Assembly (NCBI RefSeq): GCF_017447225.1
Contig: NZ_JAFSNZ010000111.1
Location: 1 to 42,462 of the forward strand
Reading direction: 5' to 3'
Length of the DNA stretch: 42,462 nucleotides
Origin: Methanobrevibacter sp.
GTDB lineage: Archaea; Methanobacteriota; Methanobacteria; Methanobacteriales; Methanobacteriaceae
Shown: positions 33,393 to 40,472 of the stretch, one piece after another
How positions within the stretch are numbered: the stretch's first letter is position 1
How the letters are laid out: every line of letters starts with the position of its first letter
Program-made: the position numbers and the translations under genes
Notes under the pieces: generated by a model
What the model was told of the DNA's origin: nothing
Seen by the model: only the letters and a program-made list of their open reading frames with translations
Databases searched by the model: none

Positions 33393-34702
33393 AATTTTAA
33401 TCTCCTTGAAGCATGATAAATTTCTTTTTTAGCTGTTTTCATTGTACCGCAGATTCCACCACGCCACATGTCCGGGCAGTGGTCATCTACTTTTAGTGGT
33501 TTGTCTTCACCTCTTTGCTGGGATTTTTTGTCCCAACTGTAAGTTTGAGCTTGTTCAATACTATTAATGCATGATTCGTGTATTTTGAATCTTCTATTTT
33601 TTATTAAATCTTGGATTATTCCAATGTCTTCATATACGTCAGGTGCATATGTTTTTACTTTCATCAATATTCTTTCGTCTTTTTGGCATGCTGTTTTGAG
33701 GCTTGCTGCGTCGTGAGGTAGAAAAAGAGTGTTGTTTCTGTTCAAATGATATTTATTCTGTAATTTGATAATGTCATCTACACGTTCACTATCTGATTGT
33801 GTGACCCCTATTACTTCAGCATCATAATAAGTTTCCTCTAAAAGATAATAGGAATTTCCTTTATCCAAATTCTTCTGAATACCCATAACACCAAAAGTAG
33901 TAACAGTCGATACACCATAGTCACAGCAGATATTAATCTCATGAACTTTAGGCATATTCGCGAAAGTATTCTCTGATTCCAGGAACATATCATAAATAGC
34001 ACCTTCAGCAATAACCCACTTACCCAGAATATATCTTTTATATTGTAACTGTGATTTACTGTACAATAACTTCAAATGCTCAACATATTCAGGAGATAAA
34101 TTAAGATTATCCCTCAAAGTAAAATGCCATACCTTAACAACCCCTTTATCTTTTAACTCCTGATTGTTAATGTATTCCTTGTAAATGTAATGGTAAGGAC
34201 TGTCCGGATTCATTGTCCAGAACATTTGAGCACCAGGCAAACTGCACCTGTTCATAGCCATTTTAATAGCTGACTCCGGAGCAGTAGCAGTCTCATCACT
34301 ATACCAACCACCAACAGTCATACCACGTATCTTATCAGTAGCACCTTCATCATTAAAACCTACCAACCAAATACGCTTATCACCAATATCAAAATAACCA
34401 TCAAACTTATTATAATCATAAGGTAGCTTATTATGAATCATTTTAATAAGGTCACGAGTCACATTCCTCTCCAACGTGTCACGTGTTTTACCAGTCATTA
34501 AAAATTCATCATGAGGACTATTAGCAATAAAATCCAACCACCGCACATCAGCAGTGACAGTTTTACTAGACCTGACAGATCCATGAAGAATATTCACAAA
34601 AGCATTACTATTTTCCAAAAAATCTAAAGCTTTAGGAGAAAACAAACCATATTGAAAAGGCTTAACCTTTTTTTGCAATTTCTTTGCTCTTGCGAATGGC
34701 AT
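33389..34702 (-). CDS. terL: Terminase large subunit
   Basis: Protein of 437 residues. ATPase: Walker A GSVRSSKT (41-48), Walker B GGWYSDE (131-137, Asp136/Glu137) and a coupling-motif-like FWTMNPDSPY (161-170). Nuclease: INICCDYGVSTVT (Asp261) and FLPHDAASLK with a late acid in VDDHCPDMWRGG. It drives DNA into the prohead and cuts concatemers. It overlaps the small subunit gene by 41 bases and starts after GGAG. Family is the phage Terminase_6/PBSX-like group, length usual. Confidence 0.92.
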   Translation of the reverse strand: MPFARAKKLQKKVKPFQYGLFSPKALDFLENSNAFVNILHGSVRSSKTVTADVRWLDFIANSPHDEFLMTGKTRDTLERNVTRDLIKMIHNKLPYDYNKFDGYFDIGDKRIWLVGFNDEGATDKIRGMTVGGWYSDETATAPESAIKMAMNRCSLPGAQMFWTMNPDSPYHYIYKEYINNQELKDKGVVKVWHFTLRDNLNLSPEYVEHLKLLYSKSQLQYKRYILGKWVIAEGAIYDMFLESENTFANMPKVHEINICCDYGVSTVTTFGVMGIQKNLDKGNSYYLLEETYYDAEVIGVTQSDSERVDDIIKLQNKYHLNRNNTLFLPHDAASLKTACQKDERILMKVKTYAPDVYEDIGIIQDLIKNRRFKIHESCINSIEQAQTYSWDKKSQQRGEDKPLKVDDHCPDMWRGGICGTMKTAKKEIYHASRRLKL

Positions 34703-35216
34703 CTGCTAACTCTCCAAAACCTTCAGTGATACTATTATCCATTGATGAGCCATTCTGAATATCATGTGCTAGTTTAACTGCTTTAAAACTAACATCAGCA
34801 ACATCTTTTTCATTGACTTTACTATTTTCATTTTTAGCTGCTCTTTTTAAAGCATAATAATCTTCTTCAAAATTTTCTGCAACATTCAAAACTCCACGAT
34901 ATTGTCTTGCAGTAGCATCGGCAAGACCATTAATTTGAGAGTTACCTTTGATTTGACGATTAGCAGTATTTTGGATTACTTCATTTTTCTTGGAATCCAC
35001 AGTTTTAGATTCTTCTTTTAACTGAGCATCTACAATTTCTAAAGCTTCATTTTTGATATGTTTATTTCTGAAATTGCTTATTGCACCATGACCAATACTC
35101 TCACCAAATTGATTTTTCAACTCACGAGATATCCATCTTGAAGATTTACCTTCATCTATCCAGTCGAGTATTTGATTATAATAGGGAGATTGCGATACTT
35201 TACTTTGTGGCGGCAT
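34662..35216 (-). CDS. Probable terminase small subunit
   Basis: Protein of 184 residues starting MPPQSKVSQSPYYN at 35216, chosen because GGTGAT lies five bases upstream; ATGs at 35222 and 35228 lack this. Residues ~10-45 form a helix-turn-helix (ILDWIDEGKSSRWISRELKN...GHGAISNFRNK), followed by long helices for oligomerisation (EDYYALKRAAKNENSK). The C-end overlaps terL. Two perfect palindromes lie just upstream, a possible recognition site. It selects viral DNA for packaging. Family by position and HTH. Confidence 0.7.
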   Translation of the reverse strand: MPPQSKVSQSPYYNQILDWIDEGKSSRWISRELKNQFGESIGHGAISNFRNKHIKNEALEIVDAQLKEESKTVDSKKNEVIQNTANRQIKGNSQINGLADATARQYRGVLNVAENFEEDYYALKRAAKNENSKVNEKDVADVSFKAVKLAHDIQNGSSMDNSITEGFGELADAIRKSKEIAKKG

Positions 35217-35250
35217 GTTCATCACCATGTCATAATAAATTTTTGTTCAT

Positions 35251-35302
35251 CTTGTTCCGGAACAAGTTGTTCTGTTTCACAACAGTGTTTCGAAACACTG
35301 TT
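35251..35302. promoter_or_regulatory. Two adjacent perfect palindromes next to terS
   Basis: CTTGTTCCGGAACAAG (35251-35266) and a 22-bp palindrome (35281-35302, AACAGTGTTTC and its complement) are both perfect and lie in the 86-base gap between the XhlA-like and small terminase genes. They do not resemble each other beyond GTT/AAC. Options: binding sites for a dimeric protein such as TerS or a repressor, a packaging (cos/pac) site, or two hairpins in the late mRNA. Perfect palindromes with almost no loop favour protein binding to DNA. Confidence 0.6.
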
Positions 35303-35701
35303 TCATATTCTTATGAAGTGTAACACAACACCCACAATAATTGAGATTACAGGTATTAATGCCAACATCGTATTACGGAAACTTCTTTGACTACTAACAA
35401 AATCAGTCATATCATTACGATACTTAGATACTTCTTTTTGTAAATCATCAATCTTATCTTCCAAATCCTCAATTTTTTTATTATTTGCTGAGCGTTGTTT
35501 TTGCCCTTCTTCTAATAACACAGTAACACGTGTGACTTTTTCTATAAGTTCTGTTTGGAGTCTTTGCTGACGATCCTTTTCAATTTGTATCTGATGAATA
35601 TCTTCTTTTTTACTGTCTAATCTTGCATTTATTTCTGCTATTTCTGATTCGATAGATGCGAATCTTTCTTCATGAATACAGTTATGGTTAGTCAATGTCA
35701 T
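35303..35701 (-). CDS. XhlA-like lysis-associated membrane protein
   Basis: Protein of 132 residues starting MTLTNHNCIHEERF at 35701 (a TTG at 35704 is upstream). About 90 residues of coiled coil (IESEIAEINARLDSKKEDIHQI ... NNKKIEDLEDKIDDLQKEVSKY) end in one C-terminal membrane segment (MLALIPVISIIVGVVLHFI). This is the layout of XhlA/haemolysin-like proteins that assist holins. It overlaps the holin gene by 14 bases, so the two are translated together. It acts in the cytoplasmic membrane at lysis. Confidence 0.65.
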   Translation of the reverse strand: MTLTNHNCIHEERFASIESEIAEINARLDSKKEDIHQIQIEKDRQQRLQTELIEKVTRVTVLLEEGQKQRSANNKKIEDLEDKIDDLQKEVSKYRNDMTDFVSSQRSFRNTMLALIPVISIIVGVVLHFIRI

Positions 35702-35942
35702 CAACTCCAGTGTTTGCTGGAGCGTATTGTTCTATGATTCTTTGTTCTGCAACTTCTACACGTGTGTTTTCTGTTGCCTGGACTACCAGATAACCTGCCA
35801 ATAGGACAAGTATTGGTGCAAGATATGCGAATTCTTCAGGCAATATTTCTGCTAAAGTATCTTTTCCAATATATGTTATTAGTCCTGCAATGAAAACTAT
35901 TGCATTGGCTGCTTTGGATTTGTATTTATATGTTTGTATCAT
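35688..35942 (-). CDS. Holin-like membrane protein
   Basis: Protein of 84 residues; GGGGA lies upstream of ATG 35942. A first hydrophobic segment (ANAIVFIAGLITYIG), a short acidic turn (LPEEF) and a second (YLAPILVLLAGYLVVQA) fit a small two-TM holin with charged C-end (RVEVAEQRIIEQYAPAN). With the XhlA-like gene next to it, it likely forms the membrane lesion at the end of infection. No separate endolysin gene is seen nearby. Its start is 31 bases downstream of tRNA-like minihelix 3. Confidence 0.6.
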   Translation of the reverse strand: MIQTYKYKSKAANAIVFIAGLITYIGKDTLAEILPEEFAYLAPILVLLAGYLVVQATENTRVEVAEQRIIEQYAPANTGVDDID

Positions 35943-35973
35943 ATTTTAGCATCCCCAATTTAGTTTTATTATT

Positions 35974-36075
35974 GCTGATGGCTGGATTTGAACCAGCATT
36001 AGGAGAAAAAAATAAATTTAAAGTTTTTTTTAGTCTTCCACACCATTAAAAACTGTCTTTTTTATAATCATCAGC
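35974..36075 (-). ncRNA. tRNA-like minihelix 3 (acceptor + T-arm, 71-base insert)
   Basis: Minus strand: GCTGATG (36075-36069) pairs perfectly with CATCAGC (35980-35974); the T-arm GCTGG-TTCAAAT-CCAGC (35997-35981) has five perfect pairs and a consensus T-loop. Between them are ~71 A+T-rich bases including an AGTTTTT/AAAAACT hairpin but no D-arm, no anticodon arm and no tRNA-type variable region. Its 3' end is 31 bases before the holin start. Together with two other elements it forms a recurring motif. Confidence 0.65.
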
Positions 36076-36209
36076 ATAGGTAAGATATTTTTTTGAGGGA
36101 GGGAATTGAACTTAAAATCAACGTGAATAATTCATTTGATGAAAATTAGCAAAAAAACTGTAGGAAATTGTAATATATTAGTTAAAAATTTATTTTATAT
36201 AGCTGGATT

Positions 36210-36455
36210 TTAAATTATGATTAGCCCGTAGGCTAATTCTATCGGTTTTCCGGCAACATATCTTGATGCTGCTCTTGTTATTGTGCCGCATTGGGTACAG
36301 TACTCTTCACATTTTTCTTCGTCTAGAATAATGGTTCGTGTTCGGCATTCTGGGCAAAGTTCCGGGTCGTCTAAGATGTTAATGTCCAGTTCATCTGTAG
36401 GTTCCCCTTCTGTAATATGTTGAGTATGTGTTTTTTGTTTCAATTTTAACTTCAA
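36210..36455 (-). CDS. TFIIB-type zinc-ribbon protein, candidate late transcription factor
   Basis: Protein of 81 residues from a TTG start at 36455, the only start in frame, close after GAGGAGG; the frame is blocked upstream by a stop. Residues 34-56 form a zinc ribbon, CPEC (34-37) and CTQCG (53-57) 15 residues apart, with DEEKCEEYC in between, as in the N-terminal ribbon of archaeal TFB, which contacts RNA polymerase. The N-end (KLKLKQKTHTQHI) is basic and the C-end short. It is just upstream of the late genes. TFB-like by pattern; function inferred. Confidence 0.5.
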   Translation of the reverse strand: MKLKLKQKTHTQHITEGEPTDELDINILDDPELCPECRTRTIILDEEKCEEYCTQCGTITRAASRYVAGKPIELAYGLIII

Positions 36456-36525
36456 TCCTCCTCACTATACTATAGGGATTTAGTGGAAAGATTAATGAAA
36501 AAATTATAAAAAAAGAAAATTGAAA

Positions 36526-36819
36526 TTAAAAACTAACAAATAACTGAATAAATTCTTCATCACTACAATGATAATCCAAATTTTTAATGATATCAAATGT
36601 TTCTTTAACCCGATTATCCATTTCGATTTCACTAATAGTTTTTTGAAACTCTTCTTTAAGTAATAAATACTCTCTTGCAAAAAACCAATCCACATTTAAA
36701 ATCCATTTAAAATTTAAAATAATTTCTGATTCATTTTTTGGAATTTTATTAAATAACTCTCTAGCTTTTTGTTTTCCATATAAATAATTAATATTCCAAT
36801 TTCCAACTTCTAACTCCAT
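36526..36819 (-). CDS. STAS-like (DUF4325-type) small protein
   Basis: Protein of 97 residues; GAGGAG precedes ATG 36819. The pattern YLYGKQKARELFNKIPKNESEIILNFKWILNVDWFFAREYLLLKEEF, a short strand-helix unit with a buried hydrophobic strand followed by FAREYL, resembles STAS-like DUF4325 proteins, often partnered with ATPases or regulators. The C-end is helical (NRVKETFDIIKNLDYHCSDEEF). It lies between the cyclin-like and zinc-ribbon genes. Resemblance is moderate; the role in the virus is unknown. Confidence 0.4.
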   Translation of the reverse strand: MELEVGNWNINYLYGKQKARELFNKIPKNESEIILNFKWILNVDWFFAREYLLLKEEFQKTISEIEMDNRVKETFDIIKNLDYHCSDEEFIQLFVSF

Positions 36820-36865
36820 ATAAACTCCTCTACTTATCTAATTTATATTTTAATTTTATAATACT

Positions 36866-37333
36866 TTATCTTTGACCTGTTCTATATAACAAATCCTGAT
36901 CATATTTTGTAGTTCCTACTGGAACAATTTTAGACTCAGACAACAATGCTTGAACTAACCTGCAGATAATCAATTCAAAAACATTATCTGTCAATCCATA
37001 TTTTTTTGTGACACGATAATTGCATAATTTCAATTTTGGTTCATTTATTTTTGCAACATAGAATATGAATGTTAATATTATTGCTTCTTTGCTGCAGTTT
37101 CCGTGTAGTTTGCGGAAGTCTTGGAATTTATCTATTAAGTAATGTATGTGTTGTTTTTGATATTCAGTGAATATTAGGAATTTGGTTTCGTTTAGTAGTT
37201 CATCTGCTATTAGGTGTTTTTCTTGTAGTCTTTGTTTTTGTTTGTGGATTTTTTCTTGTCTGTGTGTTCTTTTTTCTCCAGGCACATAATTATTGTATTT
37301 TTTCAGTAGTTTGGTTGTTGATTCTAGGCTCAT
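36866..37333 (-). CDS. Cyclin-fold-like protein, possible TFB core mimic
   Basis: Protein of 155 residues; GAGGAG lies five bases before ATG 37333. Residues ~20-45 are very basic (EKRTHRQEKIHKQKQRLQEK). Residues 57-131 read as a five-helix cyclin-box-like repeat: EYQKQHIHYLIDKFQDF, SKEAIILTFIFYVAKI, LCNYRVTKKYGL, TDNVFELIICRLVQALLS, comparable in rhythm to one TFB cyclin repeat with its C-terminal HTH. The TFIIB-type ribbon is encoded two genes downstream. A two-protein TFB substitute is possible. Fold-level guess only. Confidence 0.35.
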   Translation of the reverse strand: MSLESTTKLLKKYNNYVPGEKRTHRQEKIHKQKQRLQEKHLIADELLNETKFLIFTEYQKQHIHYLIDKFQDFRKLHGNCSKEAIILTFIFYVAKINEPKLKLCNYRVTKKYGLTDNVFELIICRLVQALLSESKIVPVGTTKYDQDLLYRTGQR

Positions 37334-37596
37334 ATTATCTCCTCATAGTCTTGTTTTGTGTCCATGTATAGTGCGGTTAATTTATCCCATTCTTTATTTC
37401 TGATTAATTTGTAAATTTTTTCTAGGTGTCTTGCTTGTCGAGTGTTTCTTCTTTCAAGCATCTGAATTTGATGGTCTAAGAATTTTATTTCTTCTTTTGC
37501 TTGTCTTAATTCACCTTGTTGTTCATAAAAGCTTTTTGATAATGCTTCATAATTCATTCGACATTCTGTCATTATATCATTATTATTTTGACTCAT
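37330..37596 (-). CDS. Coiled-coil protein
   Basis: Protein of 88 residues; AAGGAG precedes ATG 37596 and its stop overlaps the next start by four bases. Most of it is one long charged coiled coil (YEQQGELRQAKEEIKFLDHQI and following). No membrane segment or catalytic motif. In an operon of small regulatory-looking genes; function unknown. Confidence 0.5.
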   Translation of the reverse strand: MSQNNNDIMTECRMNYEALSKSFYEQQGELRQAKEEIKFLDHQIQMLERRNTRQARHLEKIYKLIRNKEWDKLTALYMDTKQDYEEII

Positions 37597-37979
37597 CCAA
37601 ATATCTCCTTTTGTAATTCTTCTAATTCTTTTTCTAAATATGGTTTATCACTAATATCGGCAGTTTCAATCAAATAATCTCTTTTTGTTTCAAATAATTC
37701 TTTTTTTAACTGCTCATTCTCACATTCTAATTCTACAATCTTATCATCTATTTTATTCATCTCATCTGCATGAATAGTGCCTAATTCAAACATTGATTTT
37801 TTTAACTCATCGTTTTCATTTAACAAATCAATAATCTCTTCGCTTGTTAATGAATTGCTAAAAACATCATAACTATACTCTGCTTTCTCTTCAACTTCTT
37901 TTTTCGTTAGCTTATTTGAATCAAATATATAATACTCTTCATCATAATCAATACGGAAATATCGTTCTTTTTCACTCAT
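37593..37979 (-). CDS. Acidic coiled-coil protein
   Basis: Protein of 128 residues; GGTGAT precedes ATG 37979. The N-end (EKERYFRIDYDEEYYIFDSNK) is acidic and aromatic; from ~45 onward it is a long coiled coil (IDLLNENDELKKSMFELG ... DDKIVELECENEQLKKELFE). It overlaps both neighbours by four bases, indicating coupled translation. Phages often carry such coiled-coil proteins in early operons; no family recognised. Confidence 0.5.
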   Translation of the reverse strand: MSEKERYFRIDYDEEYYIFDSNKLTKKEVEEKAEYSYDVFSNSLTSEEIIDLLNENDELKKSMFELGTIHADEMNKIDDKIVELECENEQLKKELFETKRDYLIETADISDKPYLEKELEELQKEIFG

Positions 37980-38305
37980 ACAGAATCACCATCTTCATAA
38001 TCATCACAAAAATCAACATCCAACGGATGAATTATTTCAGCTCCTTTTTTATCACAGAAATGTTTAATCATTGTTTCTACTCCAAAGCCTCGATCACCAA
38101 GAATCTGCTCTTCAGCAGAATAATATTTACAAGAGCAGCAATCAATACCCACTTCCTCAATTGATAATAACACAGGTTTCTCGACAAACACAATTGCTGA
38201 ATCCTCAAATTCTTTCAAATGATTAATCACTCCTTCAACAATGGTTTCAGCAGAATCTTGATTACAACAATTAAGTTTAACTTTAATAGTTGCTTCACAA
38301 TACAT
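37976..38305 (-). CDS. Cys-rich small protein, likely zinc-binding
   Basis: Protein of 109 residues starting MYCEATIKVKLNCCN at 38305; GGAGGT is ten bases upstream, and an upstream GTG at 38323 lies inside that site. A beta-alpha-beta-like N-part (ATIKVKLNCC ... EFEDSAIVFVEKPVLLSIEEVG) precedes a Cys-rich end: IDCCSCKYYSAEE, HFCDKK, VDFCDDYED, similar in spacing to short treble-clef zinc fingers. Possible regulator or nucleic-acid binder. Confidence 0.5.
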   Translation of the reverse strand: MYCEATIKVKLNCCNQDSAETIVEGVINHLKEFEDSAIVFVEKPVLLSIEEVGIDCCSCKYYSAEEQILGDRGFGVETMIKHFCDKKGAEIIHPLDVDFCDDYEDGDSV

Positions 38306-38306
38306 A

Positions 38307-38696
38307 TTAAAAACAACCTCCACTCAAATAACTTAAATTCTGACGTAATTTTCTATTCTCAGCACGTAACTTTTCACGCTCACATTTCAAATCAAACAAA
38401 GACTGCTTATACCTATCCTTAGTACCCAACCGCATCTCCAACACAAAATCAATAAACGATTTCGTATCCACAGTCTTATGCTTACGATGATATTTCAAAT
38501 GACAATCCCTGCATAAGAGTACAATGTTTTCTTCATTACTGTAGCTTTCACGTGACTGCTTGACTTTTCTTATATGATGTGGTTCAATCTCCACTTTTGA
38601 ACCACAAATAAAACAGGAATTATCTTCTTTTCTTAACTTATCCACTGTATGGCAGAAATCATAGTAATTCCTGTTTTTATGAATATTCCTACTCAT
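38307..38696 (-). CDS. HNH endonuclease
   Basis: Protein of 129 residues starting MSRNIHKNRN. HNH core: SCFICGSKVEIEPHHIRKVKQ, then NIVLLCRDCHLKYHRKH; two Cys pairs (CxxC) hold zinc and the histidine of EPHHI is catalytic. A coiled coil follows (CEREKLRAENRKLRQNL). Phage HNH nucleases commonly nick DNA for packaging with terminase, though here terminase is 3.5 kb away; homing or DNA processing is also possible. ATG 38696 has no strong binding site; it may rely on coupling. Confidence 0.75.
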   Translation of the reverse strand: MSRNIHKNRNYYDFCHTVDKLRKEDNSCFICGSKVEIEPHHIRKVKQSRESYSNEENIVLLCRDCHLKYHRKHKTVDTKSFIDFVLEMRLGTKDRYKQSLFDLKCEREKLRAENRKLRQNLSYLSGGCF

Positions 38697-38719
38697 CAAT
38701 AAACCCAACCATTATATGT

Positions 38720-38893
38720 TTAGCATTCTGCCTGGCATCTTCTTTTGATTGCCCATTTCAAATGGTCCTCATCCTTATAATCTGATGCATGCTGAAGTTC
38801 GTCTTTGATGATTTTTGTGACTTGATCTTTATCCCAACATCCATAATTATAACACATCATAGACAAGTATCTATGGAAATCATCTACACTCAT
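38720..38893 (-). CDS. Small hypothetical protein (57 residues)
   Basis: ATG at 38893 overlaps the stop of the upstream gene (TGATG). The protein begins MSVDDFHRYLSMMCYNYGCW and ends ...KWAIKRRCQAEC; it is helical, with DKDQVTKIIKDELQHASDYK in the middle. It resembles compact phage early proteins without clear family. Its tight coupling to neighbours supports it being expressed. Confidence 0.5.
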   Translation of the reverse strand: MSVDDFHRYLSMMCYNYGCWDKDQVTKIIKDELQHASDYKDEDHLKWAIKRRCQAEC

Positions 38894-39069
38894 CACACAA
38901 TCACCCCAATTTTATCCAACAATTTACTCCTACGAGCACTTAATTCATCAAGATACTCATGAAGACTGCACCATGTTTCATAATCCATGTTTTTCTTGAA
39001 TAATAAAAATGATTTAACAACAGTTATTGTTGAATCCAAACCTGCTAATTCATCTTCCAAACGATTCAT
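38893..39069 (-). CDS. Small helical protein (58 residues)
   Basis: Starts MNRLEDELAGLDSTITVVKS at 39069, nine bases after GGTGG; an ATG at 39111 lies within the upstream gene and is less likely. A helical protein ending ARRSKLLDKIGVIV. Overlaps the next gene by one base. Function unknown. Confidence 0.5.
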   Translation of the reverse strand: MNRLEDELAGLDSTITVVKSFLLFKKNMDYETWCSLHEYLDELSARRSKLLDKIGVIV

Positions 39070-39073
39070 AATT

Positions 39074-39415
39074 TTAAACCACCATAAACTGATAATAATA
39101 TAACCTATCAAAACGAGTTATTAACGGATAAATTTTAATCAAATCATTCTTCAAATCAGCCAATGAATCATAACCTTCACGCACAGCATCATCCAAGTTA
39201 AGAGATTTGAATTGCTTATAACCAATCTTCAAAATTTTAATATTTAAAGTATCTTCAAGACCTGGAAAAACTGCAGTTACAATATCTCCTTCCTGAACAT
39301 CTAATCTTTTACGTGCTATCCTTAATGTTTGAGTTTTAACACCATCACGGATTACAGGATAATATTCCTTATTGAATTTAATTTCACTTTGAGATTCATG
39401 TACAACATAACTCAT
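39074..39415 (-). CDS. ASCH-like (PUA-fold) domain protein 1
   Basis: Protein of 113 residues; ATG overlaps the stop of the upstream 45-residue gene. Pattern of ASCH domains: IKFNKEYYPVIRDGVKTQTLRIARKRLDVQEGDIVTAVF, then a strand ILKIGYKQFKSLNLDDAVREGYDSLADLKNDLIKIYP and a final DRLYYYQFMVV. The GVKTQTLR motif is the conserved G-x-K-T-x-x-R of the family. ASCH proteins bind or act on RNA or modified nucleotides. A second one is encoded 1.1 kb upstream in the same operon. Confidence 0.7.
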   Translation of the reverse strand: MSYVVHESQSEIKFNKEYYPVIRDGVKTQTLRIARKRLDVQEGDIVTAVFPGLEDTLNIKILKIGYKQFKSLNLDDAVREGYDSLADLKNDLIKIYPLITRFDRLYYYQFMVV

Positions 39416-39549
39416 CCTATCACATCATCATTTTTAACTAGATAAATATCATCTTTTATGCATTCGACAAACACACCATGATCCACATCACTGATATGTT
39501 TCACACTAAAATTTTCGGCAAAACCTAGAACAAATTCACTTAACAACAT
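39412..39549 (-). CDS. Small hypothetical protein (45 residues)
   Basis: ATG at 39549; the protein begins MLLSEFVLGFAENFSVKHIS and continues ...DHGVFVECIKDDIYLVKNDDVIG. It lies in a coupled chain: it starts inside the end of the preceding gene and its stop overlaps the start of ASCH-like gene 1. Looks like a compact beta protein. No function recognised. Confidence 0.5.
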   Translation of the reverse strand: MLLSEFVLGFAENFSVKHISDVDHGVFVECIKDDIYLVKNDDVIG

Positions 39550-39686
39550 CGAAAACCCTCAACAATAATCTTTAATTCTTTTAAACTTTCAGCACGCTCA
39601 TCATCAAAAGGACCATACTCTTTTTTAGGAGTAGGTTTAGGCAGCATATAATCAGCCACCTTAAACACAAATCTTCTATCAATCAT
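39540..39686 (-). CDS. Small hypothetical protein (48 residues)
   Basis: ATG at 39686 overlaps the stop codon of the 208-residue gene (TAATG). Sequence starts MIDRRFVFKVADYMLPKPTP and ends ...KELKIIVEGFRCC. No signal or membrane segment. Overlap with both neighbours and a good frame support expression. No function recognised. Confidence 0.45.
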   Translation of the reverse strand: MIDRRFVFKVADYMLPKPTPKKEYGPFDDERAESLKELKIIVEGFRCC

Positions 39687-40312
39687 TAAAGATAATCCTC
39701 CACTCTACGATTTCTTATTACACCTATTCCATGGTCTACAAAACCACCTTCCAAGTTACTTTTCTTGCAAATAAATTTAATCAATTTATGCAACTCTTTA
39801 TGCTTGTAAGCGTCAATGAAACGTTCCAGATACTCACGATTCATATCCTTATGATAAAATTCATAACTATTCAGAATATAATCAACATTACGCCCTTTCT
39901 TAATATCCAGAATCAGATCCAGTATCTCAGATGCTGTAACAGGAATGAAACATTTACCATTATTTGCATCATAAATACTGTTAACATTCATTGTAGAGGA
40001 ATATTTTAACAGTTTTGGAGTAGCGTATTTACTTCTTAGAATTTCAATATTGCCTCCTTTCAATGAGTTTTTCAAATCCAATAATGCAAAATAAGACCCA
40101 TTACTATTATTTAATGTATCTGTAATGGCATCAATAATCCAATCCACCTGCTCATCATTATAAAATTTACAAAACATCCAACCATTCAATGAAACCTGCT
40201 TTGAACTATCAATTTTCTTAATCAAATTTTTAATATCCGCACGGGAACAAACCCTCCTGGAAACAGGAGCCATATTATTAAACCTCATATCCAAATCCGC
40301 CTGACTAGTCAT
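39686..40312 (-). CDS. Hypothetical protein (208 residues)
   Basis: Starts MTSQADLDMRFNNMAP at 40312, six bases after GGTGG, and overlaps the upstream RHH gene stop by four bases. Mixed alpha/beta: CSRADIKNLIKKIDSSKQVSLNGWMFCKFYND, VDWIIDAITDTLNN, SYFALLDLKNSLKGGNIEILRSK, then a helical C-half (EILDLILDIKKGRNVDYILNSYEFYH). No known motif seen. It belongs to the early-type operon with a repressor-like RHH protein, so a role in control or host takeover is possible. Function unknown. Confidence 0.5.
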   Translation of the reverse strand: MTSQADLDMRFNNMAPVSRRVCSRADIKNLIKKIDSSKQVSLNGWMFCKFYNDEQVDWIIDAITDTLNNSNGSYFALLDLKNSLKGGNIEILRSKYATPKLLKYSSTMNVNSIYDANNGKCFIPVTASEILDLILDIKKGRNVDYILNSYEFYHKDMNREYLERFIDAYKHKELHKLIKFICKKSNLEGGFVDHGIGVIRNRRVEDYL

Positions 40313-40470
40313 AAACAACCACCATACTTCAGAACATAATCCTTCATAGCCTCTTCAGCAGCTAAACTCAACCAATTAGGTCTAAAAGTCCTACTACTAG
40401 CAACACTCCTAAACTCACATAAAACACTCTCCGGAACACGAAGAGTAACACGAACCTTATCATCAACCAT
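40309..40470 (-). CDS. Ribbon-helix-helix (Arc/CopG-type) DNA-binding protein
   Basis: Protein of 53 residues starting MVDDKVRVTLRVPESVLCEF. The strand KVRVTLRVPE followed by two helices (ESVLCEFRSVA and PNWLSLAAEEAMKDYV) is the RHH fold that dimerises and inserts its strand in the DNA major groove. Likely a transcription regulator of this early operon, coupled to the 208-residue gene by ATGA overlap. Operator not identified. Confidence 0.6.
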   Translation of the reverse strand: MVDDKVRVTLRVPESVLCEFRSVASSRTFRPNWLSLAAEEAMKDYVLKYGGCL

Positions 40471-40472
40471 AA

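Noticed and set aside
28909-36075. Calling the three elements ordinary tRNA genes
   Set aside because: No D-arm or anticodon arm can be formed in any of them, and lengths of 41, 61 and 102 bases do not fit.
36096-36130. A fourth tRNA-like T-arm (GGGAATTGAACTT)
   Set aside because: On the minus strand the T-stem has an A-C mismatch and no matching acceptor strand is found; kept only as a possible degenerate copy.
36504-36695. Alternative minus-strand frame of 63 codons
   Set aside because: It lies in another frame of the STAS-like gene, with no ribosome site.
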